Assembly (NCBI RefSeq): GCF_029767755.1
Contig: NZ_JARUQS010000001.1
Location: 744,001-808,000, forward strand
Direction of reading: 5' to 3'
From: Thiomicrorhabdus sp. zzn3
GTDB lineage: Bacteria > Pseudomonadota > Gammaproteobacteria > Thiomicrospirales > Thiomicrospiraceae
Length of the DNA stretch: 64,000 bases
Below the pieces are notes generated by a model. The model was not told where the DNA came from and searched no databases. It saw only the letters and a list, made by a program, of their open reading frames with translations. Made by a program: the position numbers and the translations under genes. Each line of letters starts with the position of its first letter. Within the stretch, counting starts at the first letter, position 1. This document shows positions 19,579 through 29,308 of the stretch, piece by piece.

Positions 19579-20880
19579 ATGAGTCAAAATAAACATTCAG
19601 TTTCACGCCGTAACTTATTACGTTTGAGTGCAGCCGGTCTAGCCGTTCCTTCAGCCTTGTTGAGTGCCGCTTGCAGTCGCGAAATGACGCGTAAAGGTGA
19701 GGGGGAAGTGGTGGTTATCGGCGGAGGGTTTGGTGGTGCCGCTGCAGCCAAATATTTAAAGCGTTACAACCCAAAAATTAATGTCACCTTGATCGAACCC
19801 AAGAAAGCGTATGTGACCTGTCCGGCCTCCAACTGGGTCATTGGCGGTTTGGTTGAGATGGAAGAAATTACCCATACTTATGACGGCTTAAAGAAACATG
19901 GCGTGAATGTGATGCATGAAGTGGTCAGCAGCGTTGATCCTCAGAAGCGAGTGGTAACGCTTTCAGATGGCCAAAAAGTGAATTACGATCGTTTGATTGT
20001 TTCACCAGGAATTGATTTCAAATGGGGTGTGCATGAAGGTGTCGATGAAGACGTAGCGAATATCATTCCACACGCATGGAAGGCTGGAGATCAGACGCGT
20101 TTGTTACGTGATCAATTACGTTCAATGCGTCAGGGCGGTACTTTTGTCATGGTGGCTCCGCCAAATCCTTTCCGTTGTCCTCCGGGCCCCTATGAGCGTG
20201 CTGGTATGGTGGCGCATTACTTGTCAAAGCACAATCCGACCGCGAATATTCTGATTTTGGATCAGAAAAACAAATTCTCGAAACAGGCGCTGTTTATGGA
20301 AGGTTGGCGCAATAACTACGGTCAAATGATTGAGTGGGTTGCCGCCATGGACGGTGGTACGGTGTTTGGCATTGATGTCGCGAATAAAATCATCGATGCA
20401 GACTATGGAGAGGTTAAGGCGGATGTGATTAACTACATTCCGGCACAAAAAGCCGGCGTTTTGGCCGATCAGATGGGGTTAACGGATGAGTCCGGTTTCT
20501 GTCCGGTTAATCAACAGACTTTTGAATCCAAGGTGCATCACAATATTCATGTCATTGGAGATGCCGCTATGGCCGGTCCCATGCCTAAGTCAGGGCATTC
20601 CGCAGTCAGTCAGGCCAAAATTTGTGCGGCCAATGTCGTCCAGTCTTTGGCAGAATTAGACCCCATTTCGGCTAAGAACGCTAATACCTGCTATTCGTTG
20701 ATCACTCCTGATTATGCGATTTCGGTGGCGGCCGTTTACGATGTGAAAGATAAGCAAATTGTCCCAGTAGAGGGGGCCGGTGGTGTTTCTCGAATGAATG
20801 CCAGTCTGCAAGAGTATCGTATGGAAGCCAACTATACGCGTGGTTGGTACAAGAGTATTACCGACGAAGTTTGGGGTTAG
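19579..20880 (+). CDS. fccB: Flavocytochrome c sulfide dehydrogenase flavoprotein FccB
   Basis: FAD-containing subunit oxidising sulfide to sulfur in the periplasm. 433 residues: Tat signal with SRRNLLRLSAAGLA, FAD motif VVVIGGGFGGAAAAKYL near residue 45, the family stretch FRCPPGPYERAGM near 195 and the second flavin motif VIGDAAMAGPMPKSGH near 330, ending in the FccB C-terminal domain (NTCYSLITPDYAISVAAVY). Redox cysteines are retained in CPAS and in GFCPV. AGGAGG precedes its ATG; co-transcribed with fccA. Confidence 0.95.
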   Translation: MSQNKHSVSRRNLLRLSAAGLAVPSALLSAACSREMTRKGEGEVVVIGGGFGGAAAAKYLKRYNPKINVTLIEPKKAYVTCPASNWVIGGLVEMEEITHTYDGLKKHGVNVMHEVVSSVDPQKRVVTLSDGQKVNYDRLIVSPGIDFKWGVHEGVDEDVANIIPHAWKAGDQTRLLRDQLRSMRQGGTFVMVAPPNPFRCPPGPYERAGMVAHYLSKHNPTANILILDQKNKFSKQALFMEGWRNNYGQMIEWVAAMDGGTVFGIDVANKIIDADYGEVKADVINYIPAQKAGVLADQMGLTDESGFCPVNQQTFESKVHHNIHVIGDAAMAGPMPKSGHSAVSQAKICAANVVQSLAELDPISAKNANTCYSLITPDYAISVAAVYDVKDKQIVPVEGAGGVSRMNASLQEYRMEANYTRGWYKSITDEVWG

Positions 20881-20900
20881 TCCAAAATAACCATGCTTCA

Positions 20901-20936
20901 AACCAAAAAGCCCGCATTAATGCGGGCTTTTTGGTT
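20901..20936. terminator. Bidirectional terminator between fccB and the DsrE-like gene
   Basis: A perfect 36-bp inverted repeat centred on GCATTAATGC, with A- and T-runs on both sides. It can stop fccB transcription from the left and the DsrE-like transcript from the right. Confidence 0.92.
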
Positions 20937-20969
20937 GAACAGGCTTGTTCAGTGTTTGAGGCTTAAATA

Positions 20970-21494
20970 TTACTGAACTTTTAAGTAGGCATAGCCTTCA
21001 CTTTGCAGTATGGCAATTTTAGCGACGCCGGAAGGTGCGAACTGAATGCCTTTGTACACTTTTTCACGTGGCAGGCCAACTTCATCACGGGTTTTGTCGC
21101 AGAGGTGGACTTTTACGCCACGTACATTGATGAGCGCATCCAGGCGGCCTTTCAGTTCCGCACGGCGTTCCACTAATGGCTTGTCAGCTTCATACGGCGT
21201 GCCTTTAAGGTCGTCATCTGTTGCAAAGCGCAATCCATAACCGACAAATACCAAATGCACTTCGGGTTCCATCAATTCCGATTCATAAAAGTTGAGAATG
21301 TTGTTGATAGAGGTCAGGGTGGCGGAATAACGCGTCGGATCTTTAAAATCGACATGATAAACTACCTTGGCCCCGTCATCCGCCGCTTGAGCCATGGTTG
21401 AAAACCCCAGTAGCGTCGCGAAAGTGACTAGGCCTGCCCAGAATAAAGCCTTGACACGCTGTTTGAAAAATTGTGTTTTGGTTTTAAATGACAT
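20970..21494 (-). CDS. Periplasmic DsrE-family protein
   Basis: 174-residue protein with an N-terminal signal peptide (ALFWAGLVTFATLLGFSTMAQA) and a DsrE/DsrF-like fold. The single mature cysteine (KVHLCDKTRDEVGL) sits where DsrE-type proteins bind persulfide. A role in periplasmic sulfur handling beside FccAB and SoxB is inferred from location only. The start is ATG 21494 with AGGAGG upstream; a longer frame from 21578 would overlap the upstream gene and lose the signal. Last gene of an apparent ettA-GGDEF-DsrE operon. Confidence 0.82.
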   Translation of the reverse strand: MSFKTKTQFFKQRVKALFWAGLVTFATLLGFSTMAQAADDGAKVVYHVDFKDPTRYSATLTSINNILNFYESELMEPEVHLVFVGYGLRFATDDDLKGTPYEADKPLVERRAELKGRLDALINVRGVKVHLCDKTRDEVGLPREKVYKGIQFAPSGVAKIAILQSEGYAYLKVQ

Positions 21495-21525
21495 AGCAGG
21501 CCTCCTTTGGCTTTGGATTGGACGA

Positions 21526-22434
21526 TTACAGGATTTTGGTGATTTCACGTGACTTGGCGATAGATTGAATGGCTTCATTCACGCGTTTAAATAGGGCGTG
21601 ACTGTCTTCTGACGGATCGCGCAATTCGGTAATGCCGGCTTGACTGGTTAGGCAGGTGGAAACATTCTCTTCCAGTTTGATTGTCTGTGCCGAGATCGTT
21701 TCCTGGGCCAGCTTGGCGATGCGGAAAGCATCCACCGCTTTGACTTCAGGCAGTACCACCATAAATTGATCGCAACTAAGGCGTCCGACATAGCCTAAAT
21801 CCTTAACGACGGTTTCAATGGCGTGAGCTGCGGTAAGAATCGCTTTGTCGCCCATTTCGTGACCGTAGCCGTCGGTAATGCGTTTAAAGCAATCCAAGTT
21901 GATTTTGATGAATGACAGGGCCTTATTGTTCAGTTTGGCTTTGTTCAGCTCTTCATCCACAATGCCTAGGAAAAAGTCACGGTTATACAGGTTGGTCAAC
22001 GGATCAGTAGAGGAGAGGTGTTCAATCTGTTCCTCCATGTGCTTGCGGCTGGTGATATTGATCGCCAGCCAGATGACCGCTGGTTGTCCATACGCATCCG
22101 AATCGATTGGGTAGATGCGTGCCTCATACCACTGTCCACCGGCAGGACCTTCGGCAACGCCATTGACGTCGGCATTGGCAAGCTGATATTCAATCTCCTG
22201 AAGTTGACCCGTTGAGATGGATTTTTGTACTACCTTTAAAAAGCGCTCGGCCATTTTTTCCGGCAATACATCAAAATAAGTTTTACCGATCAAGCTCGAA
22301 CCGTCCGCATAAAGGCTGCGTTCCTGACCGCCGATGATATCCAGATAAGTGCCGTCCTGGCCCATGACAAAAATCGGGTCGGGCATGGCGTTGGCTATCG
22401 CAATCAGATGAGAGTTTACATTGGTTTCTATCAT
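21526..22434 (-). CDS. PAS-GGDEF protein with degenerate active-site motif
   Basis: Cytoplasmic 302-residue protein: PAS sensor domain (about residues 10-130), short coiled linker (KHMEEQIEHLSS), then a GGDEF domain (about 140-300) with intact flanks (TDPLTNLYNRDFF, GHEMGDKAILTAA). The signature position reads RLSCDQF in place of R-GG(D/E)EF, so both glycines and the key acidic residue are changed. A working diguanylate cyclase is therefore unlikely; it may be a GTP- or c-di-GMP-binding receptor or a scaffold. Starts 5 bp after the ettA stop and ends 31 bp before the DsrE-like gene. Confidence 0.88.
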   Translation of the reverse strand: MIETNVNSHLIAIANAMPDPIFVMGQDGTYLDIIGGQERSLYADGSSLIGKTYFDVLPEKMAERFLKVVQKSISTGQLQEIEYQLANADVNGVAEGPAGGQWYEARIYPIDSDAYGQPAVIWLAINITSRKHMEEQIEHLSSTDPLTNLYNRDFFLGIVDEELNKAKLNNKALSFIKINLDCFKRITDGYGHEMGDKAILTAAHAIETVVKDLGYVGRLSCDQFMVVLPEVKAVDAFRIAKLAQETISAQTIKLEENVSTCLTSQAGITELRDPSEDSHALFKRVNEAIQSIAKSREITKIL

Positions 22435-22439
22435 GGCGC

Positions 22440-24110
22440 TCAGTCCTTGCTAATCGGTTTGTATTTGATACGGTGAGGTTGTGCGGCTTCGGCCCCTTTG
22501 CGGCGCTTCAGGTCGTCTTCGTAGTCTGAGAAGTTTCCTTCAAACCACTCGACATGCGAATCCCCTTCAAAAGCAAGAATATGGGTGGCGATACGGTCCA
22601 GGAACCAGCGGTCGTGGGAGATGACAACAGCACAGCCGGCAAACTCCAGTAAGGCTTCTTCCAGGGCGCGCAGAGTTTCCACATCCAGATCGTTGGTGGG
22701 TTCATCCAGTAGCAGGACGTTTCCACCGCTGCGCAGGGTTTTGGCCAAATGCACACGGTTACGCTCACCACCTGACAGTTGACCAATCTTTTTCTGCTGA
22801 TCGCCACCACGGAAATTAAAGCGACTGCAATACGCGCGTGAATTGAACTCTGTATTGCCCACCATAAAGACATCATCACCGCCGGAAATCTCTTCCCAAA
22901 CCGTATTGTTGTCGTTTAATGCATCGCGGCTCTGATCGACATAGGATAGCTGTACGGTTTCACCGAATTCGATGCTTCCGGAATCGGGCTGTTCCTGGCC
23001 GGTGAGCATACGGAACAGGGTGGATTTACCCGCCCCGTTAGCCCCGATAATCCCGACAATGCCTCCTTGAGGCAGACGGAAGGTCAGGTCATCAATTAAC
23101 AATCGGTCGCCAAAGCCTTTTGAAATGTGATTTACTTCAATCACTTTTTCACCCAAACGTTCAGCTACCGGAATGTAGATTTCATTGGTTTCGTTGCGTT
23201 TTTGGTGTTCCTGACTGCTCAGTTCCTCAAAGCGTGCCAGACGCGCTTTGGATTTGGCGTGTCGGCCTTTCGGGTTGGAACGTACCCACTCCAACTCGTT
23301 TTTCATGGTCTTAATGCGAGCGGCTTCGGTTTTGGCCTCCTGTTCCAGGCGTTTCTCTTTCTGTTCCAGCCAGGATGAGTAGTTGCCTTGATATGGAATC
23401 CCTTCGCCGCGATCCAGTTCCAGGATCCATTCCGCCGCATTGTCCAGGAAGTAACGGTCATGGGTGATGGCCACTACGGTACCAGGAAATTCCAGCAAGA
23501 AACGTTCTAACCAGGCGATGGATTCGGCATCCAAGTGGTTGGTTGGCTCATCGAGCAGCAGCATGTCCGGTTTTTCAAGCAGCAGTTTACACAGTGCGAC
23601 GCGACGGCGCTCACCGCCGGAAAGTTTCGTGACATCGGCATCCCATGGTGGCAGGCGCAGTGCGTCGGCGGCAATATCTAGAGTCCGTTCGATGTTGTGG
23701 CCGTCTTTGGCTTGGATCAGGTCTTCGATTTCGGCCTGTTTTTTAGCCAGTGCATCAAAGTCCGCATCGGGTTCGGCGTAAGCGGCATAGACTGCATCCA
23801 GCTCGGCCAGCGCCTCTTTTACGTCAGCCACGGCTTCCTCAACGTTGCCACGGACGTCTTTACTTTCGTCAAGTTGCGGTTCCTGAGGCAGATAGCCGAT
23901 TTTAATCCCCGGCTGTGGGCGGGCTTCCCCTTGAATGTCGGTATCGATGCCGGCCATGATTTTGAGCAGAGTCGACTTACCTGCTCCATTCAGACCCAAA
24001 ACACCGATTTTGGCACCAGGAAAAAAGGAAAGAGAGATGTCTTTTAAGATGTAGCGTGAAGGTGGTACCACCTTGCTGACGCGATTCATGGTGTAAACAA
24101 ATTGAGCCAT
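22440..24110 (-). CDS. ettA: Energy-dependent translational throttle protein EttA
   Basis: ABC-F ATPase that binds the ribosomal E-site and gates the first elongation step according to the ATP/ADP ratio. 556 residues, no membrane segments, two ATPase domains: Walker A GLNGAGKSTL (near 40) and GANGAGKSTLF (near 358), signatures LSGGERRRVAL and LSGGERNRVHL, both followed by LLLDEPTNHLD / LLLDEPTNDLD. The linker and length fit EttA (YjjK) rather than Uup. Heads the operon with the GGDEF-like and DsrE-like genes; divergent from glyA. Confidence 0.95.
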   Translation of the reverse strand: MAQFVYTMNRVSKVVPPSRYILKDISLSFFPGAKIGVLGLNGAGKSTLLKIMAGIDTDIQGEARPQPGIKIGYLPQEPQLDESKDVRGNVEEAVADVKEALAELDAVYAAYAEPDADFDALAKKQAEIEDLIQAKDGHNIERTLDIAADALRLPPWDADVTKLSGGERRRVALCKLLLEKPDMLLLDEPTNHLDAESIAWLERFLLEFPGTVVAITHDRYFLDNAAEWILELDRGEGIPYQGNYSSWLEQKEKRLEQEAKTEAARIKTMKNELEWVRSNPKGRHAKSKARLARFEELSSQEHQKRNETNEIYIPVAERLGEKVIEVNHISKGFGDRLLIDDLTFRLPQGGIVGIIGANGAGKSTLFRMLTGQEQPDSGSIEFGETVQLSYVDQSRDALNDNNTVWEEISGGDDVFMVGNTEFNSRAYCSRFNFRGGDQQKKIGQLSGGERNRVHLAKTLRSGGNVLLLDEPTNDLDVETLRALEEALLEFAGCAVVISHDRWFLDRIATHILAFEGDSHVEWFEGNFSDYEDDLKRRKGAEAAQPHRIKYKPISKD

Positions 24111-24309
24111 GTTGTGTCGTTGTTCCTAATTGGTTCTTTTAATCAAATAAATTTAAGCAACTTTACCGAAAAAACCGTGCTTTATAAAGTGAAAGTGGCC
24201 ATTGCGTGAATAAGAAATCTAAATCGCTGTATTAGCGTGGTTATTTGCGTTAAAAACAGTTAAAATTCTTTTCTTTGAACTCTTTAAATTCTGAGATGGA
24301 GAACCATTC

Positions 24310-25581
24310 ATGTTCACAAAGTCTATGACCATTGCCGGTTTCGATGATTTGATTGCAGACGCGATTCAGAACGAAGAAAAGCGTCAGGAATCCCACATTG
24401 AGTTAATTGCTTCGGAAAACTACACCAGTCCGAGAGTAATGGAAGCACAAGGCTCTTGTTTTACCAACAAGTATGCTGAAGGTTATCCTGGCAAGCGTTA
24501 TTACGGCGGTTGTGAATATGCGGATATCGTCGAACAAGCGGCGATTGACCGTGCTAAAGAGTTGTTTGGTGCCGACTATGCAAACGTTCAGCCTCACTCC
24601 GGTTCTCAGGCGAATGCTGCCGTGTATATGGCATTGTGTGAGCCCGGCGATACGGTGTTAGGGATGAGTTTGGCACACGGCGGTCATTTGACGCACGGTT
24701 CTCATGTGAGTTTCTCAGGAAAAATTTACAACGCAGTTCAGTACGGAATTGATCCGGTTACCGGTCAAATCGATTATGACGAAGTTCAGCGTTTGGCAGA
24801 CGAGCACAAGCCAAAAATGATCATTGGTGGCTTCTCTGCCTACTCTCAAGTGATTGATTGGGGTAAATTCCGTGAGATTGCCGATTCGGTCGGTGCTTAC
24901 CTATTTGTCGATATGGCGCACGTTGCGGGTCTGGTTGCGGGTGGTGTTTATCCCAACCCGGTTCCGTTTGCGGATGTGGTGACGACAACGACACATAAAA
25001 CGCTTCGCGGTCCCCGTGGTGGCCTGATTTTGGCAAAGTCCAACCCGGAACTGGAGAAGAAATTGAACTCGGCCATTTTCCCAGGTGGACAGGGTGGTCC
25101 TTTGGTTCATGTGATGGCGGCCAAAGCGGTGGCGTTCAAAGAGTGTTTGGAGCCAGGTTGGAAAACCTACTGCGAAAACGTCGTCAAGAACGCTAAGGCC
25201 ATGGCGAAAGTCTTTATGGAGCGTGGTTGTGACGTGGTTTCGGGCGGAACTGAAAACCACTTGTTCCTGGTGAGCCTGATTGAAAAAGGCTTGACCGGTA
25301 AGCTGGTGGACGCTGCGTTGGATGCGGCACATATCACGATTAACAAAAACTCCGTGCCTAACGATCCGATGTCTCCGTTTGTCACCAGTGGTATTCGTGT
25401 TGGAACCGCTGCCGCAACCACGCGCGGTTTTGATGAAACCGACTGCACCAATCTGGCGACGTGGATGTGCGATGTGATTGATGCTTGTGATCAAGAAAAT
25501 GAAACTTGGGATGAAGCGGTCATTGCTGAGGTTCGTGAGAAAGTGTCTGCGTTGTGTCAGGCTAAACCGGTTTATAAGTAA
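24310..25581 (+). CDS. glyA: Serine hydroxymethyltransferase GlyA
   Basis: PLP enzyme interconverting serine + THF and glycine + 5,10-methylene-THF, the main one-carbon source. 423 residues, with [26 protein letters not shown] and the PLP lysine in [14 protein letters not shown]. Start ATG 24310 with GGAGA at about 8-bp spacing. It has its own terminator, which has a CAGGCCTG palindrome at its apex. No glycine riboswitch is visible in the 199-bp upstream gap. Confidence 0.97.
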   Translation: MFTKSMTIAGFDDLIADAIQNEEKRQESHIELIASENYTSPRVMEAQGSCFTNKYAEGYPGKRYYGGCEYADIVEQAAIDRAKELFGADYANVQPHSGSQANAAVYMALCEPGDTVLGMSLAHGGHLTHGSHVSFSGKIYNAVQYGIDPVTGQIDYDEVQRLADEHKPKMIIGGFSAYSQVIDWGKFREIADSVGAYLFVDMAHVAGLVAGGVYPNPVPFADVVTTTTHKTLRGPRGGLILAKSNPELEKKLNSAIFPGGQGGPLVHVMAAKAVAFKECLEPGWKTYCENVVKNAKAMAKVFMERGCDVVSGGTENHLFLVSLIEKGLTGKLVDAALDAAHITINKNSVPNDPMSPFVTSGIRVGTAAATTRGFDETDCTNLATWMCDVIDACDQENETWDEAVIAEVREKVSALCQAKPVYK

Positions 25582-25635
25582 TTCGGTTTCAGATGGGAAA
25601 ATGACTTGTACTTATCTGACAAGTCATTCATGCTT

Positions 25636-25662
25636 AAAAGCCACCAGGCCTGGTGGCTTTTT
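25636..25662 (+). terminator. glyA terminator built around a CAGGCCTG palindrome
   Basis: AAAAGCCACC, then AGGCCT, then GGTGGCTTTTT. The stem-loop apex is the palindrome core CAGGCCTG (25645-25652), so the repeated motif here has become part of a Rho-independent terminator. Confidence 0.9.
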
Positions 25663-25825
25663 AGTATGTATAGGTTTATAAATAAATAGTTGTTTTATAT
25701 GAATGTTTTATCGTTTTCGTTGCGGTTTTTAATTGTTCCTTCTTTAAAAAGCGGAAAACGTTTTTATAAAGTATCTAATTGATAAGGTCTTCCTAGAAGA
25801 TTGTTTGCAATGACGAGGTTGGGTT

Positions 25826-26305
25826 ATGCATTGTCCGTTTTGTAACGCACCAGATACCAAGGTGGTCGATTCCCGTCTGGCGACAGAAGGCACGCAGGTA
25901 CGTCGCCGCCGTGAGTGTCTACAATGCGGTGAACGTTTTACAACCTATGAGTCCGCGGAACTTTCTTTACCGCGCGTCGTGAAAAGCGATGGTAACCGTG
26001 AACGTTTTGATGAACAGAAGATTCGCCGAGGTTTGATCAAGGCGTTAGAAAAACGTCCGGTCGAAAGTGACGCGATCGATAAGATTATTTCGCAGATGAC
26101 CAAACGCTTGATGGCGGAAGGGGTGCGAGAAATCCCTTCTTCTCAGCTGGGTGAATGGGTGATGGAGGCGCTGCGTGAATTGGATCAGGTCGCCTATGTG
26201 CGTTTTGCCTCGGTGTATCGTTCGTTTCAGGATGTGAACGCCTTCCGTGAAGAGATTGAACGTTTGGTGCAGGCGACCACGGCGCAAAGGGACAATAGCG
26301 GATGA
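25826..26305 (+). CDS. nrdR: Ribonucleotide reductase regulator NrdR
   Basis: Transcriptional repressor of ribonucleotide reductase operons. 159 residues: an N-terminal zinc ribbon ([12 protein letters not shown] ... [13 protein letters not shown]) and an ATP-cone (about residues 49-139) that senses ATP/dATP. It begins the riboflavin gene cluster, a conserved nrdR-ribD link in proteobacteria. Its stop overlaps the ribD start by 4 bp (ATGA), so they are translationally coupled. Confidence 0.96.
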   Translation: MHCPFCNAPDTKVVDSRLATEGTQVRRRRECLQCGERFTTYESAELSLPRVVKSDGNRERFDEQKIRRGLIKALEKRPVESDAIDKIISQMTKRLMAEGVREIPSSQLGEWVMEALRELDQVAYVRFASVYRSFQDVNAFREEIERLVQATTAQRDNSG

Positions 26306-27465
26306 TGGCCGAACCTTTTTCCGAGCAGGATCAACGCTTCATGGCGCTGGCGATTGAGCTGGCAAAAAAAGGGCTCTATTCCACCAAGCCCAATCCAGCC
26401 GTCGGCTGTGTGCTGACTAGAGGTGACAAGATTGTTGGTCAGGGTTGGCACAGACAAGCGGGAGAGCCGCATGCCGAACGTGTCGCTCTGGCGGAAGCCG
26501 GTAGTCTGGCTGAAGGGGCGACTGCCTATGTGACATTGGAGCCGTGTTCGCATTACGGGCGGACACCGCCCTGTGCGGACGGTTTGGTGGAGGCTGGTGT
26601 GGCGCGTGTGGTGATTGCCATGCAGGACCCCAATCCTTTGGTTGCTGGTGGCGGTATGCAAAAATTGCAGGCGGCCGGCATTCAGGTTGAAGTGGGTCTT
26701 ATGGAAGATGAGGCCAGAGCATTGAATCCGGGATTTATTCAGATGATGGAAAAAAAACGTCCTTTTGTACGCTTGAAAATGGCCAGCAGCCTGGATGGTC
26801 GAACGGCCATGGCGAATGGTGAAAGTCATTGGATTACCGGTGAGTTGGCACGTCAGGAAGTGCATAAACTTAGGGCGCGCAGCGGAGCGATCATTACCGG
26901 GATCGGGACGGTGCTGGCGGACGATCCCTGTCTGAATGTCCGTCTTGCCGACGAGCTATTGGCTGAAATGCATCTGACGGCGGACTCATGCCATCCGTTG
27001 CGTGTGGTGCTTGACCCGAATTTGAGTATGCCGCTTAATGCCAAAATGTTGGGCTTGCCGGGCAGAACCATTGTCATGACCTCCAAGGAGACGGTGGAAC
27101 GCGATGGCGAAGCCGCAGAGAGCGTACTCTCTGCTGGAGCAGAATTGGTTGCGGTCTCGGCGGAAGAGGATCGTTTGGATATTGATTCGGTTTTACGTTA
27201 TTTGGCGGAAGAAGAATCGATTCGAGAAGTGATGGTTGAATCGGGCGCAATTGTGGCCGGGGCCTTTATTCAAGCCGGCGTGGTGGATGAGTTACACAGT
27301 TTTGTTGCCCCGATCCTGATGGGAGATCAGGCGCGCCCAATGTTCGTGCTTCCTGGATTGGAACGCATGCAAGATAAGGTGCCGTTTAAAATTGAATCAG
27401 TGACGCCGTTCGGGGAAGATGTGCGACTGATTTTAAAACCGAAAACGATTGAAGTAAGTGAATAA
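26302..27465 (+). CDS. ribD: Bifunctional riboflavin deaminase/reductase RibD
   Basis: Catalyses deamination and then reduction of the GTP-derived pyrimidine in riboflavin synthesis. 387 residues: N-terminal CMP/dCMP-type deaminase domain with zinc motifs PHAERVAL and [12 protein letters not shown] (residues 50-100), then a C-terminal DHFR-like reductase domain (about 150-380; [12 protein letters not shown]). Overlaps nrdR. A palindrome core lies 6 bp beyond its stop, in the gap before ribE. Confidence 0.96.
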   Translation: MMAEPFSEQDQRFMALAIELAKKGLYSTKPNPAVGCVLTRGDKIVGQGWHRQAGEPHAERVALAEAGSLAEGATAYVTLEPCSHYGRTPPCADGLVEAGVARVVIAMQDPNPLVAGGGMQKLQAAGIQVEVGLMEDEARALNPGFIQMMEKKRPFVRLKMASSLDGRTAMANGESHWITGELARQEVHKLRARSGAIITGIGTVLADDPCLNVRLADELLAEMHLTADSCHPLRVVLDPNLSMPLNAKMLGLPGRTIVMTSKETVERDGEAAESVLSAGAELVAVSAEEDRLDIDSVLRYLAEEESIREVMVESGAIVAGAFIQAGVVDELHSFVAPILMGDQARPMFVLPGLERMQDKVPFKIESVTPFGEDVRLILKPKTIEVSE

Positions 27466-27467
27466 AG

Positions 27468-27483
27468 CAAGCAGGCCTGTTTG
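27468..27483. repeat. CAGGCCTG palindrome between ribD and ribE
   Basis: Core at 27472-27479 inside an operon, in the 35-bp gap just before the ribE ribosome-binding site (AAGGTGG). Confidence 0.65.
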
Positions 27484-27500
27484 TTTTTAGAAGGTGGTAA

Positions 27501-28151
27501 ATGTTTACAGGAATCATTCAAGCGGAAGGTAAGATTGAAAAAATCGAACCGCGTCAAGGCGATTGGCGAGTTACCATTCATACCGGCAAGCTCGATATGA
27601 GTGATGTGGCTTTAGGCGACAGTATTGCCGCAAACGGTATCTGTCTGACGGCGATTGAGTATAGCGAGCACAGTTATACTGCAGATGTGTCGGCCGAAAC
27701 CTTGTCTGTGACCACGGCCGGAGAGTGGAAAAAAGGCACGCCGGTGAACCTGGAAAAAGCGTTACGCTTACAGGATCGACTCGGTGGCCACTTGGTCAGT
27801 GGCCATGTGGACGGTGTGGGTGAGGTGAAGTCGATTCAACAGGACGCGCGTTCTTGGCGTTATCAGATTGAGGCCCCTAAGGCGCTTTGCAAATATATTG
27901 CGGCCAAGGGTTCCATTTGTATCAATGGCATCAGTCTTACGGTTAACAAGGTCGAAGATTGCACATTTGATGTGAACATTGTACCGCACACGCGCCAAGA
28001 AACGACCATCAAGCACTTTAAAGAAGGGACAAAAGTGAACCTTGAAGTGGACCTGTTGGCACGTTATCTGGAAAGAATGCTCTCTGCGAGCCAGCCTGAA
28101 AAAGAAACGAAGATTACCGCCAGCTTTTTAGCGGAAAATGGGTTTAAATAA
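27501..28151 (+). CDS. ribE: Riboflavin synthase alpha subunit
   Basis: Dismutates two 6,7-dimethyl-8-ribityllumazine molecules into riboflavin. 216 residues built from two homologous beta-barrels: MFTGIIQAEGKIEKI and the repeat-half GHLVSGHVDGVGEV near residue 97. AAGGTGG precedes the ATG. Named ribE (ribC in some schemes). Next in the operon is the RibB fusion that supplies the four-carbon unit. Confidence 0.96.
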   Translation: MFTGIIQAEGKIEKIEPRQGDWRVTIHTGKLDMSDVALGDSIAANGICLTAIEYSEHSYTADVSAETLSVTTAGEWKKGTPVNLEKALRLQDRLGGHLVSGHVDGVGEVKSIQQDARSWRYQIEAPKALCKYIAAKGSICINGISLTVNKVEDCTFDVNIVPHTRQETTIKHFKEGTKVNLEVDLLARYLERMLSASQPEKETKITASFLAENGFK

Positions 28152-28189
28152 CCGCTTTACTCAAGAATCAATGAACAACGGACGATAAG

Positions 28190-29308
28190 ATGCAGCTGAA
28201 TACCATCGAAGAACTGATTGAAGATTACAAGCAAGGCAAAATGGTCATTTTGATGGATGACGAAGATCGCGAAAACGAAGGTGATCTTTTGGTGCCTGCG
28301 GAAACCGTCACCGCTGAAGATATCAATTTCATGGCACGCTATGGACGTGGCCTGATCTGTTTGACGATGACGCGCGAGCGTTGTAATCAGCTGCATCTGC
28401 CTTTGATGGTGCGCGACAATACCGATCCGCACGGCACCAACTTCACGGTTTCCATTGAGGCGGCCGAAGGGGTGACCACCGGTATTTCGGCCGCAGACCG
28501 CGCGGTGACAGTGCGTACCGCAGTGGCAAAAGACGCAGGGCCGTCGGATATCGTGACCCCAGGCCATATTTTTCCGCTCATGGCCCAGCCCGGTGGCGTA
28601 TTGACGCGTGCCGGACATACCGAAGCGGGTTGCGATTTGGCGCGTTTAGCCGGTTTTGAAGCGGCTTCGGTGATTGTCGAGATTATGAATGAAGACGGTT
28701 CTATGGCGCGTCGTGACGACCTGGAAACCTATGCTCAACAACACGGGTTAAAAATCGGAACCATTGCCGATTTGATCCAGTATCGGTTGCAACATGAAAA
28801 AACGATCGAGCGGGTTTCCGAATGCAAATTGCCGACGGAGTTCGGTGAGTTTAAATTAATCGGTTATCAGGATGTTGTTGAGCATAAAGCCCATTTTGCT
28901 TTGGTGTATGGGCAGGTTGATCCGCAACAGTCCACCGCGGTGCGGGTGCATATGCTGGATACGCTGTGTGATGTTTTCGGTTCCACCCGCGGAGAATGTG
29001 GATGGTCCTTGCAAAAGGCGATGAAACAAATCGTTGAAGAGGGCTGTGGTGCAATTGTCGTTTTACGCAAGCACGAAGAGGCGGGCGAGTTACTGGATAA
29101 AATCCAGCAATTCCAAATGAAGGATATGGGGATTAAGGCGCCGGAACGTCACACGGAAGATGATATGAAAACCTATGGGTTGGGCGCACAGATCATCGCT
29201 GACCTGAACATCAAAAAGATTAAGGTGATCGGTTCGGCGTGGCGAATGAATGCTTTGAGCGGTTTCGGTTTGGAAATTACGGAAGTCTTGCCTAAAAAGG
29301 ATGGTTAA
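28190..29308 (+). CDS. ribBX: DHBP synthase fused to a degenerate RibA domain (RibBX type)
   Basis: The N-terminal ~200 residues are an intact 3,4-dihydroxy-2-butanone-4-phosphate synthase ([33 protein letters not shown]). The C-terminal ~165 residues align with GTP cyclohydrolase II but have lost its active features: of the zinc cysteines Cys54, Cys65 and Cys67 (E. coli numbering) only the third remains (RGECGW), and the RQEGR motif is replaced by RKHEEAG. This is the RibBX variant reported in proteobacteria, which lacks cyclohydrolase activity. A separate ribA is therefore expected elsewhere. Confidence 0.92.
   Translation: MQLNTIEELIEDYKQGKMVILMDDEDRENEGDLLVPAETVTAEDINFMARYGRGLICLTMTRERCNQLHLPLMVRDNTDPHGTNFTVSIEAAEGVTTGISAADRAVTVRTAVAKDAGPSDIVTPGHIFPLMAQPGGVLTRAGHTEAGCDLARLAGFEAASVIVEIMNEDGSMARRDDLETYAQQHGLKIGTIADLIQYRLQHEKTIERVSECKLPTEFGEFKLIGYQDVVEHKAHFALVYGQVDPQQSTAVRVHMLDTLCDVFGSTRGECGWSLQKAMKQIVEEGCGAIVVLRKHEEAGELLDKIQQFQMKDMGIKAPERHTEDDMKTYGLGAQIIADLNIKKIKVIGSAWRMNALSGFGLEITEVLPKKDG

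Noticed and set aside
26227-26865. 212-codon frame antisense to nrdR/ribD
   Set aside because: It is a shadow of a clearly real coding region on the other strand, has no ribosome-binding site and no recognisable domain. The same applies to the long antisense frames at 6688-7125, 10421-10726, 24901-25494, 55073-55720, 55976-56719 and 62628-63272.
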